A DNA stretch of 64,000 bases from Escallonia rubra. Taxonomy: Eukaryota > Streptophyta > Magnoliopsida > Escalloniales > Escalloniaceae. The notes under the pieces were generated by a model. It had not been told where the DNA came from and did not search any database. It worked only from the letters and a program-made list of their open reading frames with translations. This document shows, in pieces, positions 29,112 to 40,960 of this stretch (position 1 is the stretch's first letter; each line of letters begins with the position of its first letter). The translations under genes and the position numbers were made by a program. The stretch spans positions 124,001-188,000 of the forward strand of contig JAVXUO010000991.1 of assembly GCA_033065855.1 (NCBI GenBank). Direction: 5' to 3'.

Positions 29112-32100
29112 TTAACGAGGTTGAAGGAGATCCATAACTGATTTTCTGTCAGGCATGCTTGGAATAGCTCCCTTCACTTGTACACAGAGAGAGGCTGCTG
29201 CAGCTGCAAATCATCAAGAACTTTGTCATATAGACTGTGGGTGATATAGCAACAACAAAAAGAGACCTCCACACATACCAGCAAATCTCAAGCATTGTTT
29301 TTTAGATTTCCCCTCGACAAGAGCTACAGCAAAAGCGGCAGTAAATGTATCACCAGCTCCAGTTGTATCAAGGACTTTTGCAGCTGATATGATGGGTTGC
29401 TTGATTGGTTCTTCTCCTGCAGTGAACAAAGCTGACCCTTTGGCCCCAAGTTTCACAAGAACTTGCTTAACCCCCTGAATACAGAATATTCAATTTTATG
29501 ACGAAGTAATGATATTACATGTCACAAAGAAATAACCTATATGGGTTTGTCATCTAGATCCCAGTGTAATACTTTTGATCTAGTTCTGGAACTGATTCCT
29601 CTAGTACAAAAAGGTACTGGGAAAAGCAACGTCATTAGCAGTGCAATATCTTCAGCAACTACATTTATACGTCTCCATTCTTTTTTATCGAGACAAGGGC
29701 AGTCTAATGCCACATACAGAAAAAAAATGATATATTGTCTTTCATAAAACACTTGATATCCGCTATCCTAAATCTGAAAGGCCATTCTTGTAAATTATAC
29801 AGGTGAGCTTATGAAGGATTTTCAAATATGAATGCACCTGGAAAATTACTTATTAGAAATTAAAAAAAAAAAAAAAGCACCAGAAATTGACATGAACCAT
29901 CTAGCTTCACAAACAATTTAAAGGTCATACTCACCAGCTCATGACATTTTACCACAGCTTGACTAATCTGTTCAAAGCTTTCGGTTGGCATTCCAGTTAA
30001 ACGAGCAAGTTCAGTTTCATTTGGGCTTAGTATATCAACTAAATTTAGCAGTTCCGGAGGAATTGGTGCATCTACTCCTCCTGCATCCAAAATGACTGGA
30101 ACAGCAGCACTTCTCGCAGCCTGAAGATAAAAGAAAAAGAAAATAAAAAGTTAGAGCCTTGGAAGTATACCAGGGAATGAACTTTGATAATCGATCAGCA
30201 AATTAACCCCTTGGATTCCACCCTCCCCACAATAGCATGTGACTCTGAAAGTAGCACACAGGCAACGAAGAAAACTAAAGGCAAGAAACCTTAACCAGCA
30301 TTTTATACACTTCATAGCTCAATTACCCTCAAAGCACTTAAGGTCCATTGAGCACACTCATTTTATTATCTAGGAAGCATTGATAAGAGCGAATAAGTCC
30401 CTGCCTTCCAAATGAACACGTTAAAGAATGCCTGATTGCTTGTCAAGAAAGACAACCAATACCATCACCGATAAAATCAAGTGTCTCTACCAAGAGAGAG
30501 AGTTGTTTGGAACAGTGATAAAACCACACTAAAGCGGCAATGAACACTTTTCCAATAGCATCTCGTTCTCCTGTTTTACATACATTTGATAGTGAATGAA
30601 TCAAGCTTATATGGTCTATATAACATGACACCAATGTCATAACATCCTCAGCCATAACCATCAATGCCGGTTGGTATCGGGTAGTGTAGTCCCTCCTTTT
30701 TCACTTTTGTTTCTCTGAAGCCACTCTAAATGTACCTATCAATCAAGAATTCAGGAAAAACCATCACAGTACACGTGTCCGGGAGTTTGAGTTTAACCGT
30801 ATCTGCATTTTGATAATGTATGGACCTTGAACTTTATTATGATCAAGGCTAACAGCACTTGCACACTGAAAATACTTGCGTCGTGCTGTGAGATGTGCAT
30901 ATACCACGGGAATCTCTCCTTGCAATACCATCTCTTGTTTAATAATCTTGGCCGGTTTGGACAGTCCTCTTCATATTCAAAAAAGGTATTCCCCCATATA
31001 CCTCAACCTCAAACCATACATACGAATATCCTGGGGGGAAACCATTCAGCCTTGGCAAGGTCACATGTGATCGACCGAGTTTACCTAAGCTCCAACTTTT
31101 GCAAAGGCAACAATGGCCTTTGCCACTATTAGCCAAAATAACAACACCTGACATTGCTATACGTTACATACCAGCGAGCTTACCAATTTTTCCAGTTGAG
31201 GACTGCGTATTCGTAGTAGCAACATACGATTAACATATAGTTGAAAATCTAAAAACGCCATTTGTCTATCTTTTTAAGTTCAAGAGTCTAAGTCCATGCC
31301 AAATGAAACCAACATACAATTTGGTCTTATTGGGTATAAATAAACCCATTGATATAGCCAGTTATATATCTAAGAATATGAGGAATCGTGGAATCGACTC
31401 GTAGTATGAGTATGAGACCATCATAGAAATGGAAGTCATGGCACTACTGCAAGCACTCCCAGAATTACAAATTGAATTCCTGGACTAAATCAGGTTGTTC
31501 AAAAACTTAAAATTCGCATGCAAATTTCGAGTTGCGAGAACTTAACACCAATTCTTAGGCTGGACCACATCAAAGATTCACAAAATGGATTTAAGCCCAA
31601 ACCATGTGAAATTGACATTTTGAACTCAAAATGGCACATAGCAAGAGGAGATGTTGTGCTAGTCTGCTACAGAAGGAACAGGGTAAAGATGATTTGAATA
31701 TGGCAAAAACAAGTTGGAGGTCAAGAAAGTTTTTCTGGCTGTATAATCATGGAGGTTGAGGTAGTAATGGTGATGGTAATGTAGGTGTCTATCAGGCCAT
31801 CAAAATCCAATTTTACCTCTAACTCTTAAGCTCATCAAACTGAATATCACTTTAATATCATTTAAGACACTTATTTCGGCATTTAATAATGACAAGTTGG
31901 TGGTGGAGCTGTTGTAGTAGCGACGAATTGGTATAGGAATCACAATAGGGGAGGTCGTGGCAGCAGGCTGTAAACAGTAGCAAGGATGGTGGTACTGGCA
32001 GTGCATAGTAGAAGGAAGAGGTAGCAGACTCAATGCAGGCATCGGCAACATTGATGGTGATTGCTACACTATTACTTATCATATAGAGTCTGAGGGCTTT

Positions 32101-34846
32101 GTTTCCTGATCTTCTTAGCTTCACTAACAGTAGATAGTATATGTCTAAATTTGTAGTTCAAATACAGGACGTAAACTGTTCCAGTCTTGGCAATAAGACA
32201 TGAGAATTTACCAAGGAAAAAAATCAAAGCTCCTCCTTGAAAATCTTAAACATTGTCTCAAACAGACAAACAAACTTTAAAAATAAGTCTAAAGGCCACA
32301 ACTTTGCAGCTTCTACTTTTACAAAACCCACTCTATTATAAATTTGAAATAATAGAAACAAAACTAAAGGCCACAGCTTTGCAGCTTTGAATAATTTCCA
32401 ATCCTACCGATTAGCTCAAATGTGTATATGGTTCAATAAATTGACAAAGGAAACTGGAAGGCATCACCTTTGCAGCCTGAATGTTAACAAAATCTGGAAT
32501 CTCCCTCTGAAGCAGAAAGAGTTTCAAGCCAGCAAGACATGTTGGCACCCCCAACAATTATAATCGAGTTCTGCCCATCCGATTGCAGCATCACCACAAC
32601 ATGCCCCCATGGGTGCAGCAGGCACAGTGCTCAGGAAATCCACACGCACCCCACCACCCTCCACAGCCTCAGCAATCAGCTTCCCGTGTGCATCCTCGTC
32701 CACCTGGCACACAAAGTAGGTTGGGTACGAGAGCCTCCCTCCACGCACAGCCTGGTTGGCTCCCTTGCCACCAGCCAGGGTCTGGCCAGTCCTGGCTGAG
32801 ATTGTCTCACCGTCTTTTGGGAGCCTGTCACTCTCCACATATATGTCTGCATTGGCTGATCCCACTACTACTAGTGGTGGTATGGGCAAATCTTGGAAGT
32901 TTATGGCAAAGGAAGGAAGTGGGTTCACTTTTCTTGATGATGGGTTTATGGTGGCGGTGCTCCATTGGTTGGGCTTTGTGTTTGATTGGGTTTTGGGGTT
33001 GGTTTGGGGTTTAGGGTGCCAGTGCTTTAATGGTGAAAGGGATCCATGCTTCTCATCTTTGCCAAACCTATAGCTCTCACTCACTCTCTCTTCCTCTGAT
33101 GACTTGCATGATTTCTCAGTGTTTGAGTTGGATGGAGACAGAGAAGTGGAACACTTTCAAACTCTTGGAATTGACTCGTTATTGTGAATGTGAGATCATC
33201 ATCTAAATGAAAGTCATTGCACTACTGCAAGCACTCATAGAATAATAAATTGAACTCCCGGACTAAATCGGGTTGTTCAAAGACTTAAAGTTGGTATGCA
33301 AATTTCTAATTGTGAAGCTTAACACCAATTGTTACGATGGACCATTTCAAATCCGAATTTTCTCCAAAAATGGATTATGTAGAATAAACATATTGCAAGA
33401 CGAGATGTTGTGCTAGTCTGCTACTGCTAGAGAAGGAACATGATAAAGATGATTTGACTATGACGTAAACAAGTCGGAGGTGATGAAGAAGTTCTTCTGG
33501 CTGTCTGGTCATGGAGGTTGAGGTAGTAATGGTGATGATAACTTGGATGTCTCTTGGCCATTAAAATCCAATTTACCTAAAGTTGTGAAGCTCATCAAAG
33601 TGGATATCAATTTAGTACTAGAAAACAGATATTTTGGCCTCTAACGATGACAGGCTGGTCGTGAATATGTTGTAGTAGCGACAAATTGGTATAGAAATCA
33701 GTACTAGTGGAGATCGTGGCAGCAGGGCTGTGAACAGTACCGAGGGTGGTGGTACTGGCAGTGCATGGTAAAAGGAAGAGTCAGAAAACGCAATGCCGGA
33801 TCGGCAACATTCATGGTGATTGCCACAAGTGTTGCTGATCATCTTGAGTGAGCGGGGTTTTGTTTCCTAACCTTTTTAATTTTACTACTAGTAGATATTG
33901 TATGTCTAAAGTTTTAGTTTGCTGGACCTAAATTGTTTCATCCTCGACCACTAAGACGAGAAATTACAAAAAACATACCAAAGCTCATTCTTGTAAATCC
34001 TGTCTCAAAAGAAAAAGAAAGTTAAAAAAAATAAGTCTAAAGCCCACAGCTTTCAAGCTGCAACTTCCACAAATCCTAGTCAATTATAATTTTAAAATGC
34101 TAAAAACAAAACTAAAGGCCACAACTTTGCAGCTCTGAATATTTGTCAATCTATCCACTAGCTCAAACACGTGTATAAATTGCAAAAAACTGGTAAGCCA
34201 AAGTAAAAGGCCTCACCTTTGCAGCCTGAATGTTAACAGAATCTGGAATCTCCCTCTGAAGCAAAACAATCCCAGCATTCCTCACAACATCCAAATCCCC
34301 ATCAGAAAGAGTCTCAGGCCAGCAAGACATGTTGGCACCCCCAACAATGATAATCGAGTTCTGCCCATCCGATTGCAGCATCACCACGGCATGCCCCGTG
34401 GGTGCAGCAGGCACAGTGCTCAAGAAATCCACACGCACCCCACCACTCTTCAAAGCCTCGGCAATCAGCTTCCCGTGTGCATCCTCACCCACCTGGCCCA
34501 CAAAGTAAGTTGGGTACAAGAGCTTCCCTCCACACACAGCCTGGTTGGCCCCCTTGCCACCGGCCAGGGTCTGGCCAGTCCTGGCTGAGATTGTCTCACC
34601 CTCTTTCGGGAGCCTGTCAATCTCCACATATATGTCTGCATTGGCTGATCCCACCACTACTAGTGGTGGTACGGGCAAATCTTGGGAGTTTATGGCAAAG
34701 GAAGGAAGTGGGTTCACCTTTCTTGATGATGGGTTGAAGGTGGCGGTGCTCAATTGGTTGGGTTTTGTGTTTGTTTGGGTTTTGGGGTTGGTTTGGAGTT
34801 TAGGGTGCCAGTGCTTTGATGGTGAAAGGGATGCTATGCCTCTCAT
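29112..34846 (-). CDS. RBSK: Ribokinase, PfkB family, probably plastid-targeted, 4 exons
   Basis: Predicted complement(join(29112..29203, 29279..29474, 29935..30120, 34217..34846)), 367 residues. The enzyme phosphorylates D-ribose to ribose 5-phosphate with ATP, feeding ribose salvaged from nucleosides into the pentose phosphate pool. The first 55 residues are rich in Ser, Thr, Pro and Lys, like a plastid transit peptide. The catalytic body starts VVVGSANADIYVEIDRLP. Both PfkB signatures are seen: GGKGANQAV near the N-terminus, and DTTGAGDTFTAAFAVALVEG with the catalytic Asp in GAGD. NETELARLTG and VKLGAKGSALF are also family blocks. Exon phases join cleanly. Intron 1 is 4.1 kb and contains a dead duplicate of exon 1. 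A hAT-like element ends 18 bases upstream of the ATG, so the leader and promoter have been altered. From memory the Arabidopsis counterpart is At1g17160. Confidence 0.9.
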
Positions 34847-34864
34847 CTTTGCCAAACCTGCAGA
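31388..34864. repeat. Tandem duplication of ribokinase exon 1 plus flanking intron
   Basis: Unit 1 (about 31388-33172) and unit 2 (about 33173-34864, continuing upstream past the hAT insertion to about 36110) align along their length. Shared landmarks are TGACTCGT after GGAAT at each unit's low end, GAGATGTTGTGCTAGTCTGC in the intron (about 31648 and 33410), and the whole first exon. The offset is about 1.78 kb. Divergence is moderate, with many substitutions and small indels, so the event is not very recent. Confidence 0.85.
32468..33075 (-). pseudogene. Dead duplicate of ribokinase exon 1 inside intron 1
   Basis: It encodes a recognisable N-terminal half (VVVGSANADIYVESDRLP, GGKGANQAV) but is broken three ways relative to the intact exon at 34217-34846. 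A base lost just after the ATG makes the start codon read into an early stop. An extra G in the PMG region (about 32605-32615) shifts frame so that the reading ends at VLLA. A roughly 40-base deletion near 32515 removes the LSDGDLDVVRNAG segment. Its splice donor (AAAG followed by GTGATG at 32467) is still consensus-like, so it could in principle be spliced to exon 2 but would not give a working enzyme. Confidence 0.88.
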
Positions 34865-36008
34865 CAGTGGCGGAGCCAGGATTTCACCCCAGGGGGTGCT
34901 AAAAATATATCGAAATCAATAAATTTTTTTATAAGTAAAATAGCACAAAAAAAAACAAACAAAATGCATTTTTCGATAATACACAAAAAAATACGAAAAA
35001 GCATCCAAAAGGTCTGATTAAGTTTCATGAGAGCCACTAAAGACTCTTTACAGTACAAAAGAAGCGAATACAACAGCAGAAATTCACAAAAAGTCAAAGC
35101 ACACAAATCCGGTGAAACTAAGTGAGTTTTAATCACGTTTCAAGCACAGCCATGTGATTTGCATAGGTACAATTGTTTGAAGCAGTGCAAGGGTGCTGTT
35201 GCCCTATTTGGGAGTGCCACCAATATGTGGGGAATCTTAAATCAAGATAAAGTTCATTTTTACCAGACTCTAGTTGATTCTTGATGGTAAATTGTAAAAT
35301 TCAGGAACTCTAGTATGATTTTGCCCTCTTTTGTTGTACTGTTTATTAGAGAAAAATACTAGAAGATGCAAAGTCAAGTAAAAGTCCTTTTTCTTTAGAC
35401 AATTACAGTGTTGACATTCTTTGTTGTACTCGCAAGAATAGTAGTGTGATTAATGCACTTCCGATTGTACATTGTCATACTCATCACCTATTTGAACTAA
35501 GTTTTTGACTTGCTGCTTTAATGTTGAAACAAATCACAAATGTGACAGTCATTCAAACAGGATATTTTCTATAGACTACAGTTACACCTTCAGCATCTTG
35601 AGGTTTCCCTCTCGTTGTTGTCTTGTTGATATTAACATTGGTGGTTTTGTCTTTTGGTAGCGTAGAGCAAAGAACTGATTGTGTAAACCAGTTTTCCACT
35701 GAACTTATGATCAGCGGCGGAGCTACTGTTGACTATTGTGACAAAATCCAATTCAATTGAAACATCAAACACCACATGTCCACATCCAAAATATGATTCA
35801 GACATTCAGTCCCCCACGGCCCACGCAGATTCAAGAGAATGAAGAGATGCATCATGCAAGGCGATTAGGGACATACCCCTTGTCGCCGGTGGAGACGTGG
35901 AGTCAGGGGCTGAAGATCGTTCGTCGCGACGCCAACACGCCGGTTGAGGTGAGGTCGTCACTCGTCAGTGACTGTGAGCTCGCTGTTACAACAGTAGCTC
36001 CGCCCCTG
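34865..36008. mobile_element. Non-autonomous hAT-like element in the ribokinase leader, 1.14 kb
   Basis: The left end CAGTGGCGGAGCCAGG and the right end TAGCTCCGCCCCTG form imperfect inverted termini (CAGNGGCGGAGCNA). They are flanked by an 8-base near-duplication, CCTGCAGA (34857-34864) and CCTGCAAA (36009-36016), as expected for hAT. The dead exon-1 copy shows the empty site (GCCAAACCTATAGCTCTC near 33065). No transposase frame is present. A second, better inverted pair (35712-35731 against 35989-36008, 19 of 20 bases) lies inside the right end. The insertion splits the 5' leader of the intact ribokinase copy. Confidence 0.75.
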
Positions 36009-36682
36009 CCTGCAAAGCTCTCTCTCACTCTCTCTTCCTCCGATGACCATATGAGTGTTTATGACTTTGGACGGAGAGTGAGAAGTGGAACACTTTCGAA
36101 CTCTCTCAGGTTAACTCGCTTTGAGGCTCGCGGGAAGCACGATCGATATCAGGTCTAATCGTTTTGCAATTTGTTGATATGTTAATTTTGAACTCTTTAT
36201 TTATCAGTTCCACGGTATTCCGACGCCAAGAAACTCTACCCACCGGACTAATCGAATATTGCGCAACAGCATAAGGGCTGCAACCAGGTTGGGCTTCGTG
36301 ATGGGCTTCATGTTGGGCTTGGGCTCTCATATCAGCAGCAATTGACCCAAAAATTAGGCCCATTTTACCTGCCTTCGCCAACGTGGCCACCAGGTAGCCT
36401 CTCTTGGTGTGGATGGATTACAAAAGCGCCACCTGTGCTGACAATGATCCAATGGGCTTAGGATCATTATAGTAACTGGTCTCTTCCAATCAAGTAAGAG
36501 TATCAAAAATCCTTCACAGAAGATGCTGACTACTTAGGCGCCATCTTGCAGCTTAGAGTGAAAGGATCATCATTCCTTATGTACATCAGAAGCACTGTAG
36601 ACTACCCAACTCATAAAGTCAATATAATTTGCTTTTTCAGATAGTCGTAATAATAAAAACAATTTGGTTAAAGGTGGCTCCA

Positions 36683-39600
36683 ATGGCTTCTCATGGCATA
36701 ACAAGCAGTTTGATCCTTCCAGCTAAATTTTCCTCAAAAGCCCATTACAATTTTGGTTCCAAACCAAACTTTTCAATCGCTTCTCCTTTGCTGGGAAAGT
36801 CCCAAAACAGAGTTTCTTCCACAACATCAATTCGTGCAATGGGGTCTTCTGCTTCTTCTCAAAAACCAGGCAGCACTCAAGGTCTCTCCATACTGTATCT
36901 TTGTGCGTGCACACATTTTCTGATTTTTGCTGACCCATTTCTGGTACTTTTCACAATAATTATGTGAACTTGTTTGTAGCATGTAATTTTTCTTGAAACG
37001 ATGTGTACGATTACTTTATGGCAACTGGGGTGGTTATGTACTTGTGTTCATGAATTAGATGATTTAAGTACAATCATTCCTTGATGACGGTTCCTGTCAT
37101 CAGACTAGAGTTGTAGGCAGAGGATTAAGATCTGTATATATATTCAAGACTGTATGTCGAATAATAGGTCCTCGGGTAACTCAAAGGTGAATTTAGTCAC
37201 TAGAGTTGATTTTTTGCCGCTTGAAGTGGCAGCAAGATACACAGCCATGCAAACATTTAGCGACAAAAAAGTCACTTTTAGTGGCTAACTTCACCTTTGG
37301 AGTTATACGAGTAATTCTAGAGGATCTGGATCTGGAAGGAGTGATAGAGATGTATGGTCTAGATATGTACGTATTGGAATAGGACGTATGATCTGAAACT
37401 GGTCTGGTGTTGTTATGGCCTTTACAACTAAGCAATTGGTTTTTGAAGAAAAATGTAGTATTGCGTTTAGGAATATAGTAAATAGTGAAGGAGAAGCTTG
37501 TGGGATATGGCGTGGAACCACCCTAATGATATCTTGTATCATTGAAGAATGAACCAAGGAAAGGCATAAAATGAATGACTAAGGATTTTCGACCTGTGGT
37601 ATAGGTTTGTAGTAACCTCTTCTCACGACTACTTAATATGCGGACTGTAAAAAGTTCTGTTAAAGACATGTTGAAGTGGTCATGTCCAACATTGCATAAT
37701 ATTGTGACTTTAATGATGGGTTTGCATGTTTGGATCAAGACTCAAGAAGTTACGGTAACGAGTTCGTGGTCCAATCCACGCTCTAAAGAAAGATGAAACC
37801 GGCTATCCACGTTAGACAATGACATCCTTTAAGCTAAATTGAGGACTTGATGTACACTATCGTGCCCAATACCTTGTAGCTTTTGCTTCCGGGTTAAATT
37901 GGAGTCGAAGCCAGGTATTATTCTCCTTATCGATGTGGCTTAGCTTCCCAACAAGTCGTAGCAGAACCCATGGTTATAAGCACCTTGTGCAGTTGGCTCT
38001 TGAGACCATTCCCCGCAGGGTCCTTCCTGATGATTCCCGGTGTTGGTTCTTGCTAGAGCATTTGGCTTGTTGAGATTAAAGAGTTTCCATTCAAGGGGAA
38101 GCTCCTGATGCAGGATGCATTGCACGCTTAAATGGGGAGATCCGTTATACTGACTTTTGTGTGGCTCAATCCCACGTCGGAAAGAATAAGCTCAGTTGAA
38201 GAGCTATTGTATACTACTGGGACCGCAACCTATTAGCTTAAGCTTTTAGTCTATATTGGATTCCTGTGCTGGCGTCAAGTATTCATGCTCTCTGGCTGCC
38301 CAACATAATTGTTAAGCTTTAGGTCATAGTTGTTTACTGTTTTTCAACATAAGGCAGGTCTTGTTTGTCGGTCAAATGATGTTTGTCAACTTTTTTGCGC
38401 ATGCTAGTGCTGGATGTTGTCTCTTGTTAGACTGGTAGCGGCATAACAAACATGATGGGTCGCTTGCATTTTGGGTCTAAGAGGGCAAGATCTAGTATGG
38501 TTTTGCATCATATTTGGCTTCTAATTTCTTGAGAATCCTTTTGACTTGCTGATTTAGAAGGATCAGGCGGTGTAAGAGAATTGCTTAAAGGAAAACGAGA
38601 ATAAGGATGTACTCCTTTTATCTTGTTGATTAGAATTTATAATTATGCATAACTTATGCCTTGAAAGTTGAAATTTGACCAGTCATAAGGATGTCTTGGA
38701 CCTTGGGCTACTAGCTTCTCGGAAGATTATGGTGGACTCTGATTCGGGAGCCATGATTGCCGTAATTAAAAATTCAGCAGTAAACACCAATATTGGAAAT
38801 GATTTCTAGGGATTGGCAATGTGTTCTGAAGCATATCTACCTGGAAGAAACTTACTGTGCAACTTGGTTGGCAAGTTTCAGTCTTTCGATGGCTCATGGA
38901 CAAATGGGCTGATACAAAGTCGACTGAATGATGATAAAGTAGGGAGACTAGGCCAAGTTTTAATCTTTTCTAGTGTTTCTTTTGTGTTTGGGACTTTGGG
39001 CTTAGGCCTCCTATGTGACCAATAGAAAGGGAAAGAAAGGAAGAAACGTTATTACACTTGATAACGTGATCTGGGACGGTCCTATTGCTCAATTTACTAA
39101 CACCATGGAGTCCTACAAACATTTAGGTACAATAGTAATGGTAAATTATTTGCAGATGTCTGCAGTCAATTGTTGCTCAAAAGGTTTCTTGGAAATCCTT
39201 TTCCATGACAATCTTATAATCACCTGAACATACACTTCCTTGTCCTATCTACCTTTAGCTCTACTAAAAAAATTGTATCTTCTGATTACTTTCTTCATTT
39301 TTTATATGTTGGATGCTGCAATGTCTAAAAAAGATGCATTAGTTGAGGCTGTTGAACGCTTTGGGGTGGGGCGTGGGGGGAGGGGGGTTTGTATGCAACG
39401 AAATTATACGGTATAGACATAAATTGAGGAATGAAGACGGAGACTATACTTTTGAAATGTTTAGGTTTAAACTCTTTCACTTCATTTCTTCCCCCGTGTG
39501 CAGGGATAGGATGCCTACGAATCATGTTCTTTGTGGATCTCTCTTAAGATTTTCCTTTGTTTGCCAGCATATTGTTTCCCATCGAGGAATTGAAATTAAA

Positions 39601-40960
39601 TCTATTGATCTTCGTGTTCCGCAGAGGCAGGGAAATCAGATTATAGTTCTCTAAGTGATGAAGAATGGAAGAAGAAGCTTACTGGGGAACAATTCTATGT
39701 TACCCGTAAAAAGGGGACTGAGAGAGCTTTTACTGGGTAAGATCCTATGCAGATTCATTTGGTCGCCAATTCAAAACCATGAGGCATCAGTTGGAGTTGA
39801 TCTCACTAGGCAATAAAACACGGTTCCGAGTATATGGCTTGCATCAGACAAGAAGTTGAATTTGGGGCTGTTTGTCACGAGACCGTTGGAATTGAACTGG
39901 AGAGGACACCTCACACTAGGAAAAATAAACAAGTAGTCGGGGTAGTTTAGTCACTTGCTATATATTCTGTTATTTTAAGTTGAGTATTTCTGTTAGAGCT
40001 GTGGGAAATCAGGAGGAACAGAGCCTTGGGCAGAGGGTTATATATCCTTCTGTGAGAGTGGGGAGAAAGGCATGAAAAAAGTGATCAAGTTTCTCTTTCT
40101 ATGAAGTTTTCCTAAATTTCTTTTCTGTTCTTTGATTTCTCTTCAATTCATCGCATAGTTACGATCAACTCCCAGTTCCGGTCGTAACACTGTTGATTGA
40201 CTAGTATTTGATTTTGTTAGATTTTGCCCTTGAGCTTTTGGAACTGTCATGCCATGTAGGATCATTCAACGCAAATTTATTTTTTTTCTGGGGGTTTAAG
40301 GGGAAGAGGTCAGGATAGTTTGTCCTCGCCTTGCATGTTGTCTGCCCCTGCTTATTTGTGTGCTTGGGAGGGACTAGAGAGAAAAGGTGCTGATGCTCGT
40401 AGTTAATCTAAGATGAAATTAACGTGTTACAACAAATACACCTTCTCGCCACTAACTTATTCCCTCCGCTGTTATCGTCTCAATGTCTAGCGAATACTGG
40501 AACACAAAAACCCCTGGAACTTACCACTGCATCTGCTGTGACACACCTCTGTACGAGTAAGTAATGTAATTAGGCTTACAAACATCCCAGAAGTTTTTTG
40601 TCTCTCAGCTTTCTGGTGTGACTGATAGACGAGTACAATATTTTCCAGATCATCCACCAAATTTGACAGTGGAACTGGTTGGCCATCTTATTATCAGCCA
40701 ATAGGGAACAATGTGAAGTCAAAGTTAGACTTGTCTATTATTTTCATGCCTCGCCAAGAAGTTGTTTGTGCAGTCTGTGATGCTCACCTTGGGCATGTCT
40801 TTGACGATGGGCCGCCACCCACGGGAAAACGGCATTGCATTAACAGGCAAGTCTTGATTCCCTGGTCTTCTACTCCCCTCCACTGAATTCCGTCTTTGCT
40901 GTGAGCTTGATATTGAATGTGGTTGTTTGCAGTGCTTCCCTGAAGTTGAAACCCAAGTAG
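36683..40960 (+). CDS. MSRB1: Methionine-R-sulfoxide reductase B, plastid MSRB1 type, 5 exons
   Basis: Predicted join(36683..36881, 39625..39736, 40491..40556, 40649..40846, 40933..40960), 200 residues. It reduces the R epimer of methionine sulfoxide in proteins back to methionine, repairing oxidative damage, probably in plastids. The first 65 residues are Ser-rich and transit-peptide-like. The SelR domain starts near [16 protein letters not shown]. Zinc ligands are C117/C120 (CICC) and C166/C169 (CAVC). The catalytic Cys is C189 in RHCINSASLKL. The place of the resolving Cys in 2-Cys forms is T135 ([11 protein letters not shown]), so this is the 1-Cys type. Exon 4 ends at a GC donor (AACAG followed by GCAAGT), and only this joint gives the conserved NSASLKL ending. 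Intron 1 is 2.7 kb and intron 2 carries a solo LTR. From memory the Arabidopsis counterpart is At1g53670. Confidence 0.92.
38150..38345. repeat. Possible LTR/TRIM-derived fragment in MSRB1 intron 1
   Basis: The segment contains TGTGGCTCAATCCCACGTCGG and, further on, TATTAGCTTAAGCTTTT. This combination is common in small plant LTR retrotransposons. I cannot define both ends or a target duplication, so this is a likely fragment only. Confidence 0.3.
39873..40189. mobile_element. Solo LTR in MSRB1 intron 2, 317 bp
   Basis: It begins TGTCACGAGACC and ends GGTCGTAACA, thus TG...CA. It is flanked by a perfect 5-base duplication CTGTT (39868-39872 and 40190-40194). A TATATA run and a pyrimidine-rich 3' section fit a U3/R/U5 layout. 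Only one LTR is present, as expected after recombination between the two LTRs of a full element. The superfamily cannot be assigned from the LTR alone. Confidence 0.72.

Noticed and set aside
35757-36158. 133-residue plus-strand frame
   Set aside because: It runs across the right end of the hAT-like element into the ribokinase leader and has no domain.
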